Position numbers and translations under genes: made by a program. From JBQTHI01 sp052390035 (lineage in GTDB: Bacteria; Actinomycetota; Acidimicrobiia; Spongiisociales; ZC4RG35), in the NCBI GenBank assembly GCA_052390035.1, contig JBQTHI010000109.1, positions 1 to 64,000 on the forward strand: a stretch of DNA of 64,000 nucleotides, read 5' to 3'. Position 1 is the first letter of the stretch. Every line of letters starts with the position of its first letter. The notes under the pieces are model-generated. The model was not told where the DNA came from. It did no database searches and saw only the letters and a program-made list of their open reading frames with translations. This document shows positions 37,824 to 46,705 of this stretch, piece after piece.

Positions 37824-37829
37824 TTTATA
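37824..37829 (-). promoter_or_regulatory. -10 box consistent with a leaderless nfu-like transcript
   Basis: TATAAA on the minus strand ends 6 bases before the GTG at 37817, with no ribosome-binding site in between. This spacing fits transcription that starts at or very near the start codon. Confidence 0.45.
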
Positions 37830-37847
37830 CCAGCAAGAGAGTGCTTG

Positions 37848-39758
37848 ATGAGGGTAGGGGTTGACGTGGGCGGCACCTTCACAGACCTGGTCGGTTGGGA
37901 CGGGGCGAGACTGGCCACTGCCAAGGTGCCAACCACCTTGGATCAAGGAGAAGGGATCGGACTGGGGTTGGGCTCCCTTTCCGGAGGTGCCGCCGTTCAG
38001 CTCCTTTTGCACGGGACCACCGTCGCCACCAACGCCCTGTTGGAGCGAAAAGGGGCGAAGACGGCCTTGATCACCGATGCCGGTTTCGAGGACCTGGTCG
38101 AAATCGCTCGCCAGGACCGCCCTTCTCTCTACGACCCTTTTGCCGATCGTCCCGCAGCATTGGTCGAGCGCGAGGATCGATGGGGTGTGGATGACGAGCT
38201 GGAATTGCTCCTCTCCGAAAGAGGTCCGGAGGCGGTCGCCGTGGCTCTGCTCAACTCGTACCGCGACGGCGCCGCCGAACTCGCCATCGGCGAACGGGTG
38301 CGCACCATCCTCCCTCGTGTCTCATTGAGCCTTTCCCACCTGGTGAGCGGAGAGTTCCGGGAATACGAGAGGACCGCCACCACCGTCCTCAACGCTTATC
38401 TCCAGCCACCGGTAGCCCGCTACCTCGACGCCCTCGAAGGGCGGACGGCAGGAGTGGTAGAGCGACTACTGGTCATGCAGTCGAATGGGGGCCTCACCTC
38501 GACCCGGGGAGCTTCCGACCTGGCCGCCTCCATCCTCTTGTCGGGACCGGCGGGCGGGGTCATGGCAGCCGCCGCCTGTGGTGCGGCCCATGGCTGGGAG
38601 CAGTTGATCTCTCTTGACATGGGAGGCACCAGCACCGACGTGGGCCGCATCGAGGCGGGCCGTCCGGCGATGGGATCGGAACGTTCGGTAGGGGGAATGA
38701 CCTGTCGGATGCCGAGCATCGCCATCCATACCATCGGGGCTGGCGGAGGGTCGGTGGCCTGGGCCGACTCCGGGGGAAGTCTGCGGGTCGGTCCACAAAG
38801 CGCCGGTGCCCATCCGGGTCCGGCCAGCTACGGGCAGGGCGGCAGCCGGCCGACGGTGACCGACGCCAACCTCGTCGCCGGCCGCCTCGGGGTGGAGCGG
38901 CCCCTGGCCGGAGGGATCCGGCTCGATGTTTCCCGCGGGCGAGAGGCGATAGCCCGCCTCGGTGACGAGCTGGGCATGGACGTGGGCCGTACCGCCATGG
39001 GCATTCTGGAGGTGGCGAACGCCCTGATGGAACGAGCCGTTCGCAAGGTCTCCATCGAACAAGGGGCAGATCCTCGACGGTCGCCGCTCTTGGCATTCGG
39101 CGGCGCCGGGGCCCTCCACGCCACCTCCCTTGCCCGCCGGCTGGACATGCCGGCGGTGCTGATCCCGCCACACTGCGGAGTTTTCTCCGCCCTCGGCCTG
39201 TTGTTGAGTCCGACCAGGACCGATGTCAGCCGTACCGTATTCACGGAGGAGGGCGATCCGCTGATCGCTCGCATCGCCTTGGTGTTGGACGAAGCATCGA
39301 AAGCCTTCAGGCAGGCTGTTGGCGAAAATCCCGAACGTACCGAGTGCCGCCTCGACATGCGGTACCGCGGCCAGTCGCACGAAACGACGGTCGAGTTCCG
39401 GGAAGGCGATGGCTGGCCGTCGTTGATAGAGCGTTTTCACCAAGCCCACCTGCAGGCCAACGGGTTTTCCCGACCGGGTGAGGTCACGGAGATAGTAACG
39501 ATTCGGGCGGCCGCTCTCAGGCCGCCGGTGGTGTCGTGGAGCTCGATACCTTGGCGATTCGAGGAGTCATCCGCTGAGATCGGCGAGCGTGGCTTGGTCG
39601 ACGGCGATCGGGTCCGGCGATGGTGGAGACCCGCCCTCCGCCCCGCAGACGAGGTAATCGGTCCGGCTGTAATCGAAGAAGAAGAAGCCGCCACCTTGGT
39701 TGGCACCGGTGAGAGGGCCCAGGTCTTGGAGGACGGTTCGATCGAGGTGACCTGGTGA
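37848..39758 (+). CDS. hyuA: Hydantoinase/oxoprolinase subunit A
   Basis: The 636-residue protein begins MRVGVDVGGTFTDLVGWDG, then LLHGTTVATNALLERKGAKTA (split by family motif), with DMGGTSTDVGRIEAG in the middle. HyuA pairs with HyuB in ATP-dependent hydrolysis of 5-oxoproline or hydantoin-type rings. The ATG at 37848 is chosen from the family N-terminus. The 3' end overlaps hyuB by GTGA. The actual substrate is not defined by sequence. Confidence 0.9.
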   Translation: MRVGVDVGGTFTDLVGWDGARLATAKVPTTLDQGEGIGLGLGSLSGGAAVQLLLHGTTVATNALLERKGAKTALITDAGFEDLVEIARQDRPSLYDPFADRPAALVEREDRWGVDDELELLLSERGPEAVAVALLNSYRDGAAELAIGERVRTILPRVSLSLSHLVSGEFREYERTATTVLNAYLQPPVARYLDALEGRTAGVVERLLVMQSNGGLTSTRGASDLAASILLSGPAGGVMAAAACGAAHGWEQLISLDMGGTSTDVGRIEAGRPAMGSERSVGGMTCRMPSIAIHTIGAGGGSVAWADSGGSLRVGPQSAGAHPGPASYGQGGSRPTVTDANLVAGRLGVERPLAGGIRLDVSRGREAIARLGDELGMDVGRTAMGILEVANALMERAVRKVSIEQGADPRRSPLLAFGGAGALHATSLARRLDMPAVLIPPHCGVFSALGLLLSPTRTDVSRTVFTEEGDPLIARIALVLDEASKAFRQAVGENPERTECRLDMRYRGQSHETTVEFREGDGWPSLIERFHQAHLQANGFSRPGEVTEIVTIRAAALRPPVVSWSSIPWRFEESSAEIGERGLVDGDRVRRWWRPALRPADEVIGPAVIEEEEAATLVGTGERAQVLEDGSIEVTW

Positions 39759-41290
39759 TCGACCCGATCACCCTCGAGGTGGCCCGAAACCGATTCGCCG
39801 CCTTGGCCGACGAGATGGGCTTGGTGCTCCGGCGCACCTCCCATTCGCCCAACATCAAGGAGCGCGCCGACTGTTCGGTGGCGATTTTCCTCGCCTCCGG
39901 TGAAATGCTGGCGCAGGCGGAGCACATTCCCGTCCATCTCGGTTCAATGCCGGCCTCGGTAGCGGCGGTGGCGGAACGATTCGACCCTCACCCGGGCGTG
40001 CAGTACGCGGTCAACGATCCCTATGCCGGCGGAACCCATCTCAACGACCTCACCCTGGTGAGGCCGGTGTTTGCGGAGGGGAGACTGGTGGCCTGGGTCG
40101 CCAATCGTGCTCACCACGCCGACGTCGGGGGCGAGGCGCCGGGGTCGATGCCCGCCCATGCCACGGTGCTCGAGCAGGAGGGCCATGTGGTTCGGCCGAT
40201 GGCGGCGGTGGAGAATGGTCATTGGGATCCGGTGTTTCATGGCCCATTCATTGCGGCCACCCGCACCCCCGGGGAACGGGAGGGCGACCTCGCCGCCCAG
40301 ATGGGCGCCAATGAGGTGGGGGCATGGCGGCTTGCTGCCCTCATCGACGAGATGGGCGTTGCCGAGTTCGAGCGGGTCGCCGCCGCATTGCTCGACTACG
40401 GCGAGCGACGCATGCGATCGGCCCTGGGGGCGCTGCCCGACGGCACCTTCCGTTTCGAGGACCTGATCGAATCCGGTGACAACGACGTAGCCATCCGAGT
40501 GGCGGTTCAAATCGGGGGCGGAGAACTCTCTGCCGACTTCGCCGGAACCGGCCGGCAGGTAGCCGGCAACCTGAACGCGGTCGAAGCCGTGACCAGGTCG
40601 TGCCTGTATTACGCAGTGCGGGTGGCGGCCGATCCCACCATCCCGGCCAATGGCGGGTGTTATCGCCCCCTCCACCTATACGCTCCCGCCGGGACCCTGG
40701 TGAATGCCCTTCCACCAGCGGCGGTGGCGGCGGGCAACGTCGAAACCAGCCAGCGGATCGCCGACGTGCTGCTTGGCGCCCTCGCCCAGGCCGCCCCGGA
40801 TCGGGTGCCGGCGGCCTCCCAGGGGACGATGAACAACGTCCTACTTGGGAACGACGACTTCGCCTATTACGAGACGCTGGGCGGCGGGCAAGGAGGACGA
40901 CCGGGCAAGGCAGGGCAGTCGGGAATCCACACCGGGATGACCAATACCCGCAACACCCCGATCGAGTCTCTTGAGGCCCATTACCCCTTCCGCGTCCGCC
41001 GATACACGCTGCGCCGAAATTCGGGAGGAGTCGGAGAGTTCCCCGGAGGTGAGGGGCTTGAACGCGAGATCGAGTTTCTGGTGCCGGCCGTGCTGTCATT
41101 GATCGGCGAGCGCCGCCGCCATCAGCCGTGGGGCCTGGCAGGCGGGGGGCCGGGGGCATGCGGCGAGGACTGGCTGCTCCGCCCTGGAAGATCCCCGGAA
41201 CGGGTACCCGCCAAGGTCACGATCGACGTCCAACCCGGCGACCGTCTCCTGGTCAAAACCCCCGGCGGCGGCGGTTGGGGTTCGGCCTAA
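39755..41290 (+). CDS. hyuB: Hydantoinase/oxoprolinase subunit B
   Basis: The 511-residue protein has PITLEVARNRFAALADEMG at the start and HVGLGGG-like later segments such as GGQGGRPGKAGQSGIHTGM and RRNSGGVGEFPGGEGLERE. It is the partner of HyuA. The start GTG at 39755 overlaps the hyuA stop. An intrinsic terminator lies at 41322-41341, so the glc genes that follow may have their own promoter. Confidence 0.9.
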   Translation: MIDPITLEVARNRFAALADEMGLVLRRTSHSPNIKERADCSVAIFLASGEMLAQAEHIPVHLGSMPASVAAVAERFDPHPGVQYAVNDPYAGGTHLNDLTLVRPVFAEGRLVAWVANRAHHADVGGEAPGSMPAHATVLEQEGHVVRPMAAVENGHWDPVFHGPFIAATRTPGEREGDLAAQMGANEVGAWRLAALIDEMGVAEFERVAAALLDYGERRMRSALGALPDGTFRFEDLIESGDNDVAIRVAVQIGGGELSADFAGTGRQVAGNLNAVEAVTRSCLYYAVRVAADPTIPANGGCYRPLHLYAPAGTLVNALPPAAVAAGNVETSQRIADVLLGALAQAAPDRVPAASQGTMNNVLLGNDDFAYYETLGGGQGGRPGKAGQSGIHTGMTNTRNTPIESLEAHYPFRVRRYTLRRNSGGVGEFPGGEGLEREIEFLVPAVLSLIGERRRHQPWGLAGGGPGACGEDWLLRPGRSPERVPAKVTIDVQPGDRLLVKTPGGGGWGSA

Positions 41291-41310
41291 CCGTCTGGAG
41301 ACGGGTTTCG

Positions 41311-41347
41311 GCGTAGAAAACCGTCGCATAGCGACGTTTTTCTACGC
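41311..41347 (+). terminator. Intrinsic terminator after hyuB, apparently bidirectional
   Basis: A 17-base inverted repeat with one mismatch and a 3-base loop spans 41311-41347. The core is CGTCGC-ATA-GCGACG (41322-41336) followed by five T (41337-41341), a classical Rho-independent terminator. Reading the other strand, the same core is followed by TTTT after one base, so it may also work in reverse. Confidence 0.75.
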
Positions 41348-41377
41348 AGAAATCCTGATAGAACAGGGGTTGTGACC

Positions 41378-42790
41378 ATGATCGATGAGTTGCGCCGGGC
41401 CCTTTCCGAGGAGCGGGTCCTCGACACCCCGTTGGCGCGGCACCTCTACGCCAAAGATGCGGGGGTCTACCGAGGGGATGCCTCGGTGGTCGTCTTGCCC
41501 CTTACCACCGGCGAAGTAGTCGACGTCGTGAAGATTGCTGCTCGTCACCAGGTCCCGCTGGTCGCCCGGGGAGCAGGGACCGGCCTGGCGGCGGGAGCCG
41601 TGCCTTTGGAGGGAGGGATCGTCCTCTCGACGACCCGCATGAACCAGATCGGCGACGTGGATCCGATCAACCGCACGGCCTGGGTTGGTCCGGGTGTGAT
41701 CAACCTTGACCTGTCGCGGGCAGTCAGTCACTTGGGGCTTCACTTTGCCCCTGACCCATCCTCCCAGGCGGCCTGCACCATCGGTGGCAACGTCGCCAAC
41801 AACTCCGGCGGACCCCATTGCCTTTCCGAAGGCTCCACCGTCAACCACGTCCTGGCTCTCGAGATGGTGCTGGCGGATGGCTCGGTGGTGACCGTGGGCT
41901 CGCCCGCGCCCGACCCGATCGGACTCGACGTTCGAGGGGTGGTAGTCGGTTCAGAGGGAACCCTGGCGATTGTGACGGCGGCTCTGGTCAAGCTCACCAC
42001 CAACCCTCCCGACGTCCGCACGTTGCTCGCCTCTTTCAGCCGGGTGGCGGACGCCGCCGCCACAGTTTCGGGGATCATCGCCGCCGGGGTGGTGCCGGCG
42101 GCCCTTGAGATGATGGATCAGAAGATCACCCAGGCGTGTGAAAACTTCATACACGCCGGGCTACCCACCGATGCCGCCGCCATCCTCCTCGCCGAGGTGG
42201 TCGGGGAGACCGCTGCGGTCGACGCTGAGGCCGATCTGATCAAATCGATTGCCGTCGAGCAGCAGGCCCGCAGCGTGATGCTGGCCGCCGACGAGGCCGA
42301 ACGGGCTCTTCTCTGGAGGGCACGAAAGTCGGCGTTTGGGGCGGTTGCCCAGATAGCACCGAATTACTACCTGCATGACACAGTGGTGCCGCGCACCAGG
42401 CTGGTCGACACCCTTGAGCGGATTTACGAGGTGGGCGATCGTTATGGACTCACCATGATGAACGTGTTCCACGCCGGTGACGGAAACCTTCACCCGCTGA
42501 TGATCTTCGACGCCGGTGAGCCGGGGATGATCGACCGGGTAACCGCCGCCTCCGACGAACTCGTCAAAGCGTGCGTCGAAGCCGGCGGAGCGCTCAGCGG
42601 CGAGCACGGGATCGGACGCGAGAAGAGAGATCTCATGCCGCTCCTGTTCTCCCCGATCGACCTCGACGCCCAGGCTCGGATCAAAGAGGCCTTCGACCCC
42701 GACGGCCTTTTCAACCCGGGCAAGATCCTTCCCCGCGGTGCACGCTGCTTCGACACCGGTGGCGGCCTCCCGGATGGTGCCTGGGTGTGA
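41378..42790 (+). CDS. glcD: Glycolate oxidase subunit GlcD (FAD-linked oxidase)
   Basis: The 470-residue protein has the FAD-binding pattern: VARGAGTGLAAGAVP, PSSQAACTIGGNVANNSGGP and SEGTLAIV. The C-terminal GEHGIGREK is the linked-oxidase signature. The enzyme oxidises glycolate or D-lactate to the keto acid. I prefer the ATG at 41378, 7 bases after AGGGG, to the GTG at 41372. The stop overlaps the glcE start (GTGA). Confidence 0.88.
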   Translation: MIDELRRALSEERVLDTPLARHLYAKDAGVYRGDASVVVLPLTTGEVVDVVKIAARHQVPLVARGAGTGLAAGAVPLEGGIVLSTTRMNQIGDVDPINRTAWVGPGVINLDLSRAVSHLGLHFAPDPSSQAACTIGGNVANNSGGPHCLSEGSTVNHVLALEMVLADGSVVTVGSPAPDPIGLDVRGVVVGSEGTLAIVTAALVKLTTNPPDVRTLLASFSRVADAAATVSGIIAAGVVPAALEMMDQKITQACENFIHAGLPTDAAAILLAEVVGETAAVDAEADLIKSIAVEQQARSVMLAADEAERALLWRARKSAFGAVAQIAPNYYLHDTVVPRTRLVDTLERIYEVGDRYGLTMMNVFHAGDGNLHPLMIFDAGEPGMIDRVTAASDELVKACVEAGGALSGEHGIGREKRDLMPLLFSPIDLDAQARIKEAFDPDGLFNPGKILPRGARCFDTGGGLPDGAWV

Positions 42791-43890
42791 GCACGATCAG
42801 GGCCGCCCTGGCCAGGGTGGCGAACTCGCTCACCACGCCGGGGCCGGGGATGCCGGCCGCCGACCTTTTGGTCGCCCCAAGGACCGCCGAAGAGCTGGCG
42901 GCCGTCCTCGAGCAGGCGACGATATCCGGTCTGAAAGTGCTGATCTGGGGTGGAGGTACCCATCAGGGGTTGGGATACCCATTGGCCCCCGACCTCATCG
43001 TCTCCGTGGCCAACCTCAACCGGATCGTCGCATGGGAACCCGAAGACCTCACCCTCGTGGCCGAGCCGGGAGTGGCGGTCGCCGAATTGGAGACTTTGCT
43101 CGCCTCCAAGGGCCAAACCGCCCTCCTCCCCGAAGTGCCCGGACATGGAACCCTCGGCGGGACCTTGGCCGCCGGGTTGTCGGGCTACCGCCGGGGAAGG
43201 TACGGCCCCACCAGGGACCGGATCCTCGAAGTCACGCTGGTGACCGGCGACGGTCGAATCGTCAAGGCGGGAGGCAGGGTGGTAAAAAACGTCACCGGGT
43301 ATGACCTTCCCCGGCTGGTCGTCGGCTCGCTCGGCTCTCTGGGGGTGATTGTCTCAGCCTGTCTCAAGCTGTGGCCTACCCCAGAGGCAGTTGCGACCGT
43401 CATCGTTGACGATTCCGACCGGGCCGCGTTGGTCTACCGTCCTCTCGCCGTCCTGGCCTCGCCGACCAAGACCCAGATCTACCTCGGTGGTACTCCGGCC
43501 GAAGTTGACGATCAGGCGAGACACCTGGGAGGCGAGCGAGTCGATGAGCTCGTCTGGCCCCCACCGCTTCCGGGACCGCTCCATTGGTCGCTACGGATCC
43601 CCCCGGCACAAGGAGCGGAGGCCATCGGGCGCCTCCCGTCCGCTTGCGCCTATCTCCATCAGGTCACCGTAGGTGAAATTGCGGTGGCCACCGAAACGAT
43701 CGAAGGAATGGCGGCGGTGAGATCCTGGGCCGAGTCGGTTGGTGGGCGCCTGGTCCTCACTGCCGGGACGGTCGACGGCTTTGATCGGTGGGGTACCCCG
43801 CCTCAAGGCCTCGACCTGCAGCGGCGCCTGATCGCCGGATTCGACCCGGCCCGGGTGCTGAACCCGGGGCGCTTGCCCGGACGTATTTGA
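42787..43890 (+). CDS. glcE: Glycolate oxidase subunit GlcE (FAD-binding)
   Basis: The 367-residue protein carries a FAD-binding type 4 domain: LIWGGGTHQGLGYP, GTLGGTLAAGLSGYRRG and GGRVVKNVTGYDLPRLVVG. It forms the oxidase with GlcD and GlcF. It starts at the GTG at 42787. Its last codons, PGRI plus TGA, are the first copy of a 17-base tandem repeat that continues to the glcF start. Confidence 0.88.
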   Translation: MSTIRAALARVANSLTTPGPGMPAADLLVAPRTAEELAAVLEQATISGLKVLIWGGGTHQGLGYPLAPDLIVSVANLNRIVAWEPEDLTLVAEPGVAVAELETLLASKGQTALLPEVPGHGTLGGTLAAGLSGYRRGRYGPTRDRILEVTLVTGDGRIVKAGGRVVKNVTGYDLPRLVVGSLGSLGVIVSACLKLWPTPEAVATVIVDDSDRAALVYRPLAVLASPTKTQIYLGGTPAEVDDQARHLGGERVDELVWPPPLPGPLHWSLRIPPAQGAEAIGRLPSACAYLHQVTVGEIAVATETIEGMAAVRSWAESVGGRLVLTAGTVDGFDRWGTPPQGLDLQRRLIAGFDPARVLNPGRLPGRI

Positions 43891-43961
43891 TGACCGGACG
43901 TATTTGATGACCGGACGTATTTGATGATCGGACGTATTTGATGACCGGTCGAATCTGATGA
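43877..43961 (+). repeat. Five 17-bp tandem repeats bridging glcE and glcF
   Basis: The unit CCGGACGTATTTGATGA occurs at 43877, 43894 and 43911, with a variant at 43928 (one base different) and a more diverged copy at 43945. There are no spacers, so this is a tandem duplication. Copy 1 contains the glcE stop and copy 5 contains the glcF ATG (43958-43960). Each unit ends with TGATGA, so stop and start codons are chained. Confidence 0.95.
43890..43958 (+). other. Chain of four five-codon minicistrons coupled through TGATG
   Basis: Within the repeat, each unit is ATG-ACC-GGA-CGT-ATT-TGA (MTGRI) with the stop overlapping the next ATG by one base. The four minicistrons run 43890-43907, 43907-43924, 43924-43941 (MIGRI) and 43941-43958 (MTGRI). 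Their 18-base length minus one shared base gives the 17-base period. The last copy differs from the others at three codon third positions (GGT, CGA, ATC), all synonymous. This would let ribosomes terminate and restart step by step from glcE to glcF. Translation is inferred. Confidence 0.55.
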
Positions 43962-45181
43962 GCGCCTGGGTTACCGAGCGTGCCCCCACGCAGACCGAAC
44001 TCGCCACCTGTGTCCAGTGTGGCCTCTGCCTCCCTCACTGCCCGACCTTCCGGCTCACCGGGTTGGAGACGGCTTCGCCGCGTGGCCGGATCGCGGCGAT
44101 GCGGGCGGTGGCCGATGGGGTGATCGCACTCGACGCCGAATTCGAGGAGGTGATGACGTTTTGCCTCAACTGCCGCGCCTGTGAGGCGGTGTGTCCCAGC
44201 TTCGTCCCGTTTGGCCGGGTAATGGAAGGCGCCCGAGCCGAGCTAACCGCCCAACGCCCGAGTTCCCAACGGCGACTGCGACATTTCCTGCTGGGCCGAG
44301 TGCTGCCTCAAACCGCCCTGGTGAGACTGGCAACGTTCTTTGCGGTTTACGCCCAGAGGACCGGGTTGGTCGGATGGCTGAAAGGTGGTGTCGGTCGAAG
44401 CGCTCGGGGTCTGCGGCCGCTCTCGCGACGTTTGCCGCGCCGGCCCACCATCGCGGTTCCGTCGGTTGTTCGGGGGACGGTCGGCTTGCTTACCGGCTGT
44501 GTCATGCAGTCCTGGTTTGCCGGGGTCAACCAGGCGGCGGTTGATCTCCTCACCCGGGCGGGATATCAAGTGGTGGTCCCCGACCAGCAGACGTGTTGTG
44601 GTGCGCTGGCGGTTCACGACGGCGATGTTGTCGACGGCGACCGTCTCGCCCGCCGCAACATGGCGGCTTTCGCCAAAGTGGACCGGGTGGTGGCCACCGC
44701 CGCCGGGTGCAGCGCCCACCTCAAGGACTATCGCCACCTCGGGGAGGAGGGCGCCGATCTCTCCAGTCGGGCGGCCGACATCACCCAGATCGTCTCCGAG
44801 GCGATTGAGGCCGGTCACCTGCCGCTCATCGATCGGGCGTCGGGAAAGGTGGTCGTCCATGATCCCTGCCATCTGCGTCATGCCCAGGGGGTCACCGCCG
44901 CCCCGAGACGGATCCTCGCCGCCGCCGGTTATCAGGTCGTCGAGATCGACCCAGACGGGATTTGCTGTGGTGCGGCTGGGGTCTACAGCCTGATGAGGCC
45001 CGAGGCTGCCCACCAGCTCGGCATGGACAAGGCCAACCAGATCGTGACAACCGGGGTGCGCCTGGTCGCCTCGGCCAACCCGGGCTGCGACATGCAGATC
45101 AGAAGCCACCTCGACCGGGGCTACCGGGTTGTCCACCCGATTGAGCTGTATGCCGAAGCCCTGGGTGCCGAAGGCGCCTAG
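43958..45181 (+). CDS. glcF: Glycolate oxidase iron-sulfur subunit GlcF
   Basis: The 407-residue protein has two 4Fe-4S ferredoxin motifs: Cys18, 21, 24, 28 (CVQCGLCLPHCP) and Cys69, 72, 75, 79 (CLNCRACEAVCP). The CCG-type segments QQTCCGALAVHDGD and DGICCGAAGVY in the C-terminal half are the cysteine-rich domain of this family. It passes electrons from GlcD/E to the membrane. The start ATG at 43958 is the end of the minicistron chain. Confidence 0.9.
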   Translation: MSAWVTERAPTQTELATCVQCGLCLPHCPTFRLTGLETASPRGRIAAMRAVADGVIALDAEFEEVMTFCLNCRACEAVCPSFVPFGRVMEGARAELTAQRPSSQRRLRHFLLGRVLPQTALVRLATFFAVYAQRTGLVGWLKGGVGRSARGLRPLSRRLPRRPTIAVPSVVRGTVGLLTGCVMQSWFAGVNQAAVDLLTRAGYQVVVPDQQTCCGALAVHDGDVVDGDRLARRNMAAFAKVDRVVATAAGCSAHLKDYRHLGEEGADLSSRAADITQIVSEAIEAGHLPLIDRASGKVVVHDPCHLRHAQGVTAAPRRILAAAGYQVVEIDPDGICCGAAGVYSLMRPEAAHQLGMDKANQIVTTGVRLVASANPGCDMQIRSHLDRGYRVVHPIELYAEALGAEGA

Positions 45182-45312
45182 CGGCGCCTCGGTATGCTCG
45201 CTCACCGTATGGCGGTCTGCCTCTGAACGAGCCTGGTGCGAACCCGTTCATTGCGGACCGGCCGAGTGGCTGGCGGCACTATGCGCGCCTGGCGGCAAAT
45301 TCGTTCGTCACG

Positions 45313-45816
45313 ATGCTCGATCTTTCACTCTTCGCCCTCGGAGCGGCATTGGTCGGTCTGGGGGCCTCTTTGCTGCTGGCTGGTTTCGGGTTGGTTGATC
45401 GCGACTCCGGGCTGTCGACAGGAAGCGGCCTGGTCACCGCACTGGTACTCGTGGTGATCGGCACCTTCTCAATGGGGATTGCCGCGGAGGGCCCGGCCCG
45501 CCGCACCCTGGCGTCGGTCCGTTCCGAGATTGAGCGATCGGTCAGTCGGGCCCTCGCCTCGGTGGCGGTTGGGATCGTGCTGGTGGTAGCAGCCTCTTCT
45601 CTTCGTCGTTACGCGGTCGATTTTCCTCCGCCACTGACCACCGGCGTCGATCTCATCCGGGCCACCGGCGTGGCCGGTTTGTGGCCAGTACCGGTGATCG
45701 GTGTACCGCTCGCTTGGGGTGTGCGTCAGGCCGCCCTCTTCGGGAAATACGGCTTGGAAGCCGAGCTGCCGATCCTCTTCACGGTCTGGGTGATTGCCCT
45801 CATCGCTCTCCGATAG
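45313..45816 (+). CDS. Hypothetical membrane protein, four TM segments
   Basis: A 167-residue protein with hydrophobic segments near 4-27, 39-57, 83-98 and 120-165 (partly two helices). No family is recognised. The ATG at 45313 lacks a strong ribosome-binding site, so the start may be wrong; the 130 bases before it hold no other gene. The 3' end overlaps the convergent acetyltransferase gene by 17 bases. Confidence 0.55.
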   Translation: MLDLSLFALGAALVGLGASLLLAGFGLVDRDSGLSTGSGLVTALVLVVIGTFSMGIAAEGPARRTLASVRSEIERSVSRALASVAVGIVLVVAASSLRRYAVDFPPPLTTGVDLIRATGVAGLWPVPVIGVPLAWGVRQAALFGKYGLEAELPILFTVWVIALIALR

Positions 45817-46705
45817 CAGGTCGGGGAACCACCTTCTCGTATACGAAGTGTGGATGACGGAGTTCCATCCTCTCTTCGATGAGGGCCGTCTCCAACCATC
45901 CGACCCGGGGGATCATGGCCATCAGCCTGGTGGCGCCCTTCTCCTCTGCCAGGTCGATGAGGGCCCTGACCGCTCGATGGGCGTCATCGGGAGTAGTGAT
46001 CAGCAGCGAAACCCATAGTTCGTGGTGGTCCTCGTCGACGACGGCCCAGCCAGACGGACAGGTCCACAGGCTCCGCTGGCGGGCGGCCTCGACCAGGTCG
46101 GCGGCGGTGAGCCGGCGAAACGACCAGCCGTCGGCGCCGTAGAGGCCATGGCCGGTACGAGCGAGGGAGCCCACCGACCAGACCATGAAACCTGGCTCTG
46201 CTTCGGCGGCCGGTGCCAGATCAAACCGTTCAGGACCGGCCAGCCGTCGTCCCCCATTTGATTCAACTCCCTGGGTGGCAAAGGACCGGGAAACCATGAC
46301 GAATCGAGCGATTCGCCGGTAGCCGAGCTTTGCCACCTGAGCCTGGGCCACATAGTTGTTCTCCTCCGTGGAGAGCCGGATGACGGCCGCCCCGCGTCTC
46401 GTAGCCCAGTCGACGCCGTAGTGGTTGAGCTGTGACCCGACTCCCTGACGGCGATGATCGGCGTGGACCCGAGCTCCGGACAACCACGCCTCCTTCCCCG
46501 ACATCATCCGGACGTGCACGACCGCCACCGGCGAATCGTTTCCGTCGACTGCCACCAACGCCTCTCCGTCGGGTTGGTCGAGCCAGTTCAGATATTCGTC
46601 GGGGACATAGTCGCCCCAATCGAAGGTCTCGGTGGTGAAGGCGGCGATCGCATCCCGATCGGATGCCCGGCCGGGCCGGATTATCAACCCGGTCGCCATC
46701 TTCAC
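45800..46705 (-). CDS. GNAT-family N-acetyltransferase
   Basis: A 301-residue protein with an N-terminal GNAT domain: ARVHADHRRQGVGSQLNHYG is the acetyl-CoA-binding loop, followed by VRIA-like LGYRRIARFVMVSRSF. A second half with LARTGHGLYGADGWSFRRL resembles a degenerate second GNAT domain. The substrate is unknown. Start GTG at 46705 overlaps the argS stop (GTGA); the ATG at 46699 is an alternative. Confidence 0.8.
   Translation of the reverse strand: MKMATGLIIRPGRASDRDAIAAFTTETFDWGDYVPDEYLNWLDQPDGEALVAVDGNDSPVAVVHVRMMSGKEAWLSGARVHADHRRQGVGSQLNHYGVDWATRRGAAVIRLSTEENNYVAQAQVAKLGYRRIARFVMVSRSFATQGVESNGGRRLAGPERFDLAPAAEAEPGFMVWSVGSLARTGHGLYGADGWSFRRLTAADLVEAARQRSLWTCPSGWAVVDEDHHELWVSLLITTPDDAHRAVRALIDLAEEKGATRLMAMIPRVGWLETALIEERMELRHPHFVYEKVVPRPAIGER

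Noticed and set aside
43877..43961. CRISPR-like array
   Set aside because: Five 17-bp copies without spacers or cas genes; a tandem duplication that joins glcE to glcF.
45182..45312. RNA gene or small ORF in the 130 bases after glcF
   Set aside because: No tRNA-like fold or coding pattern was visible.
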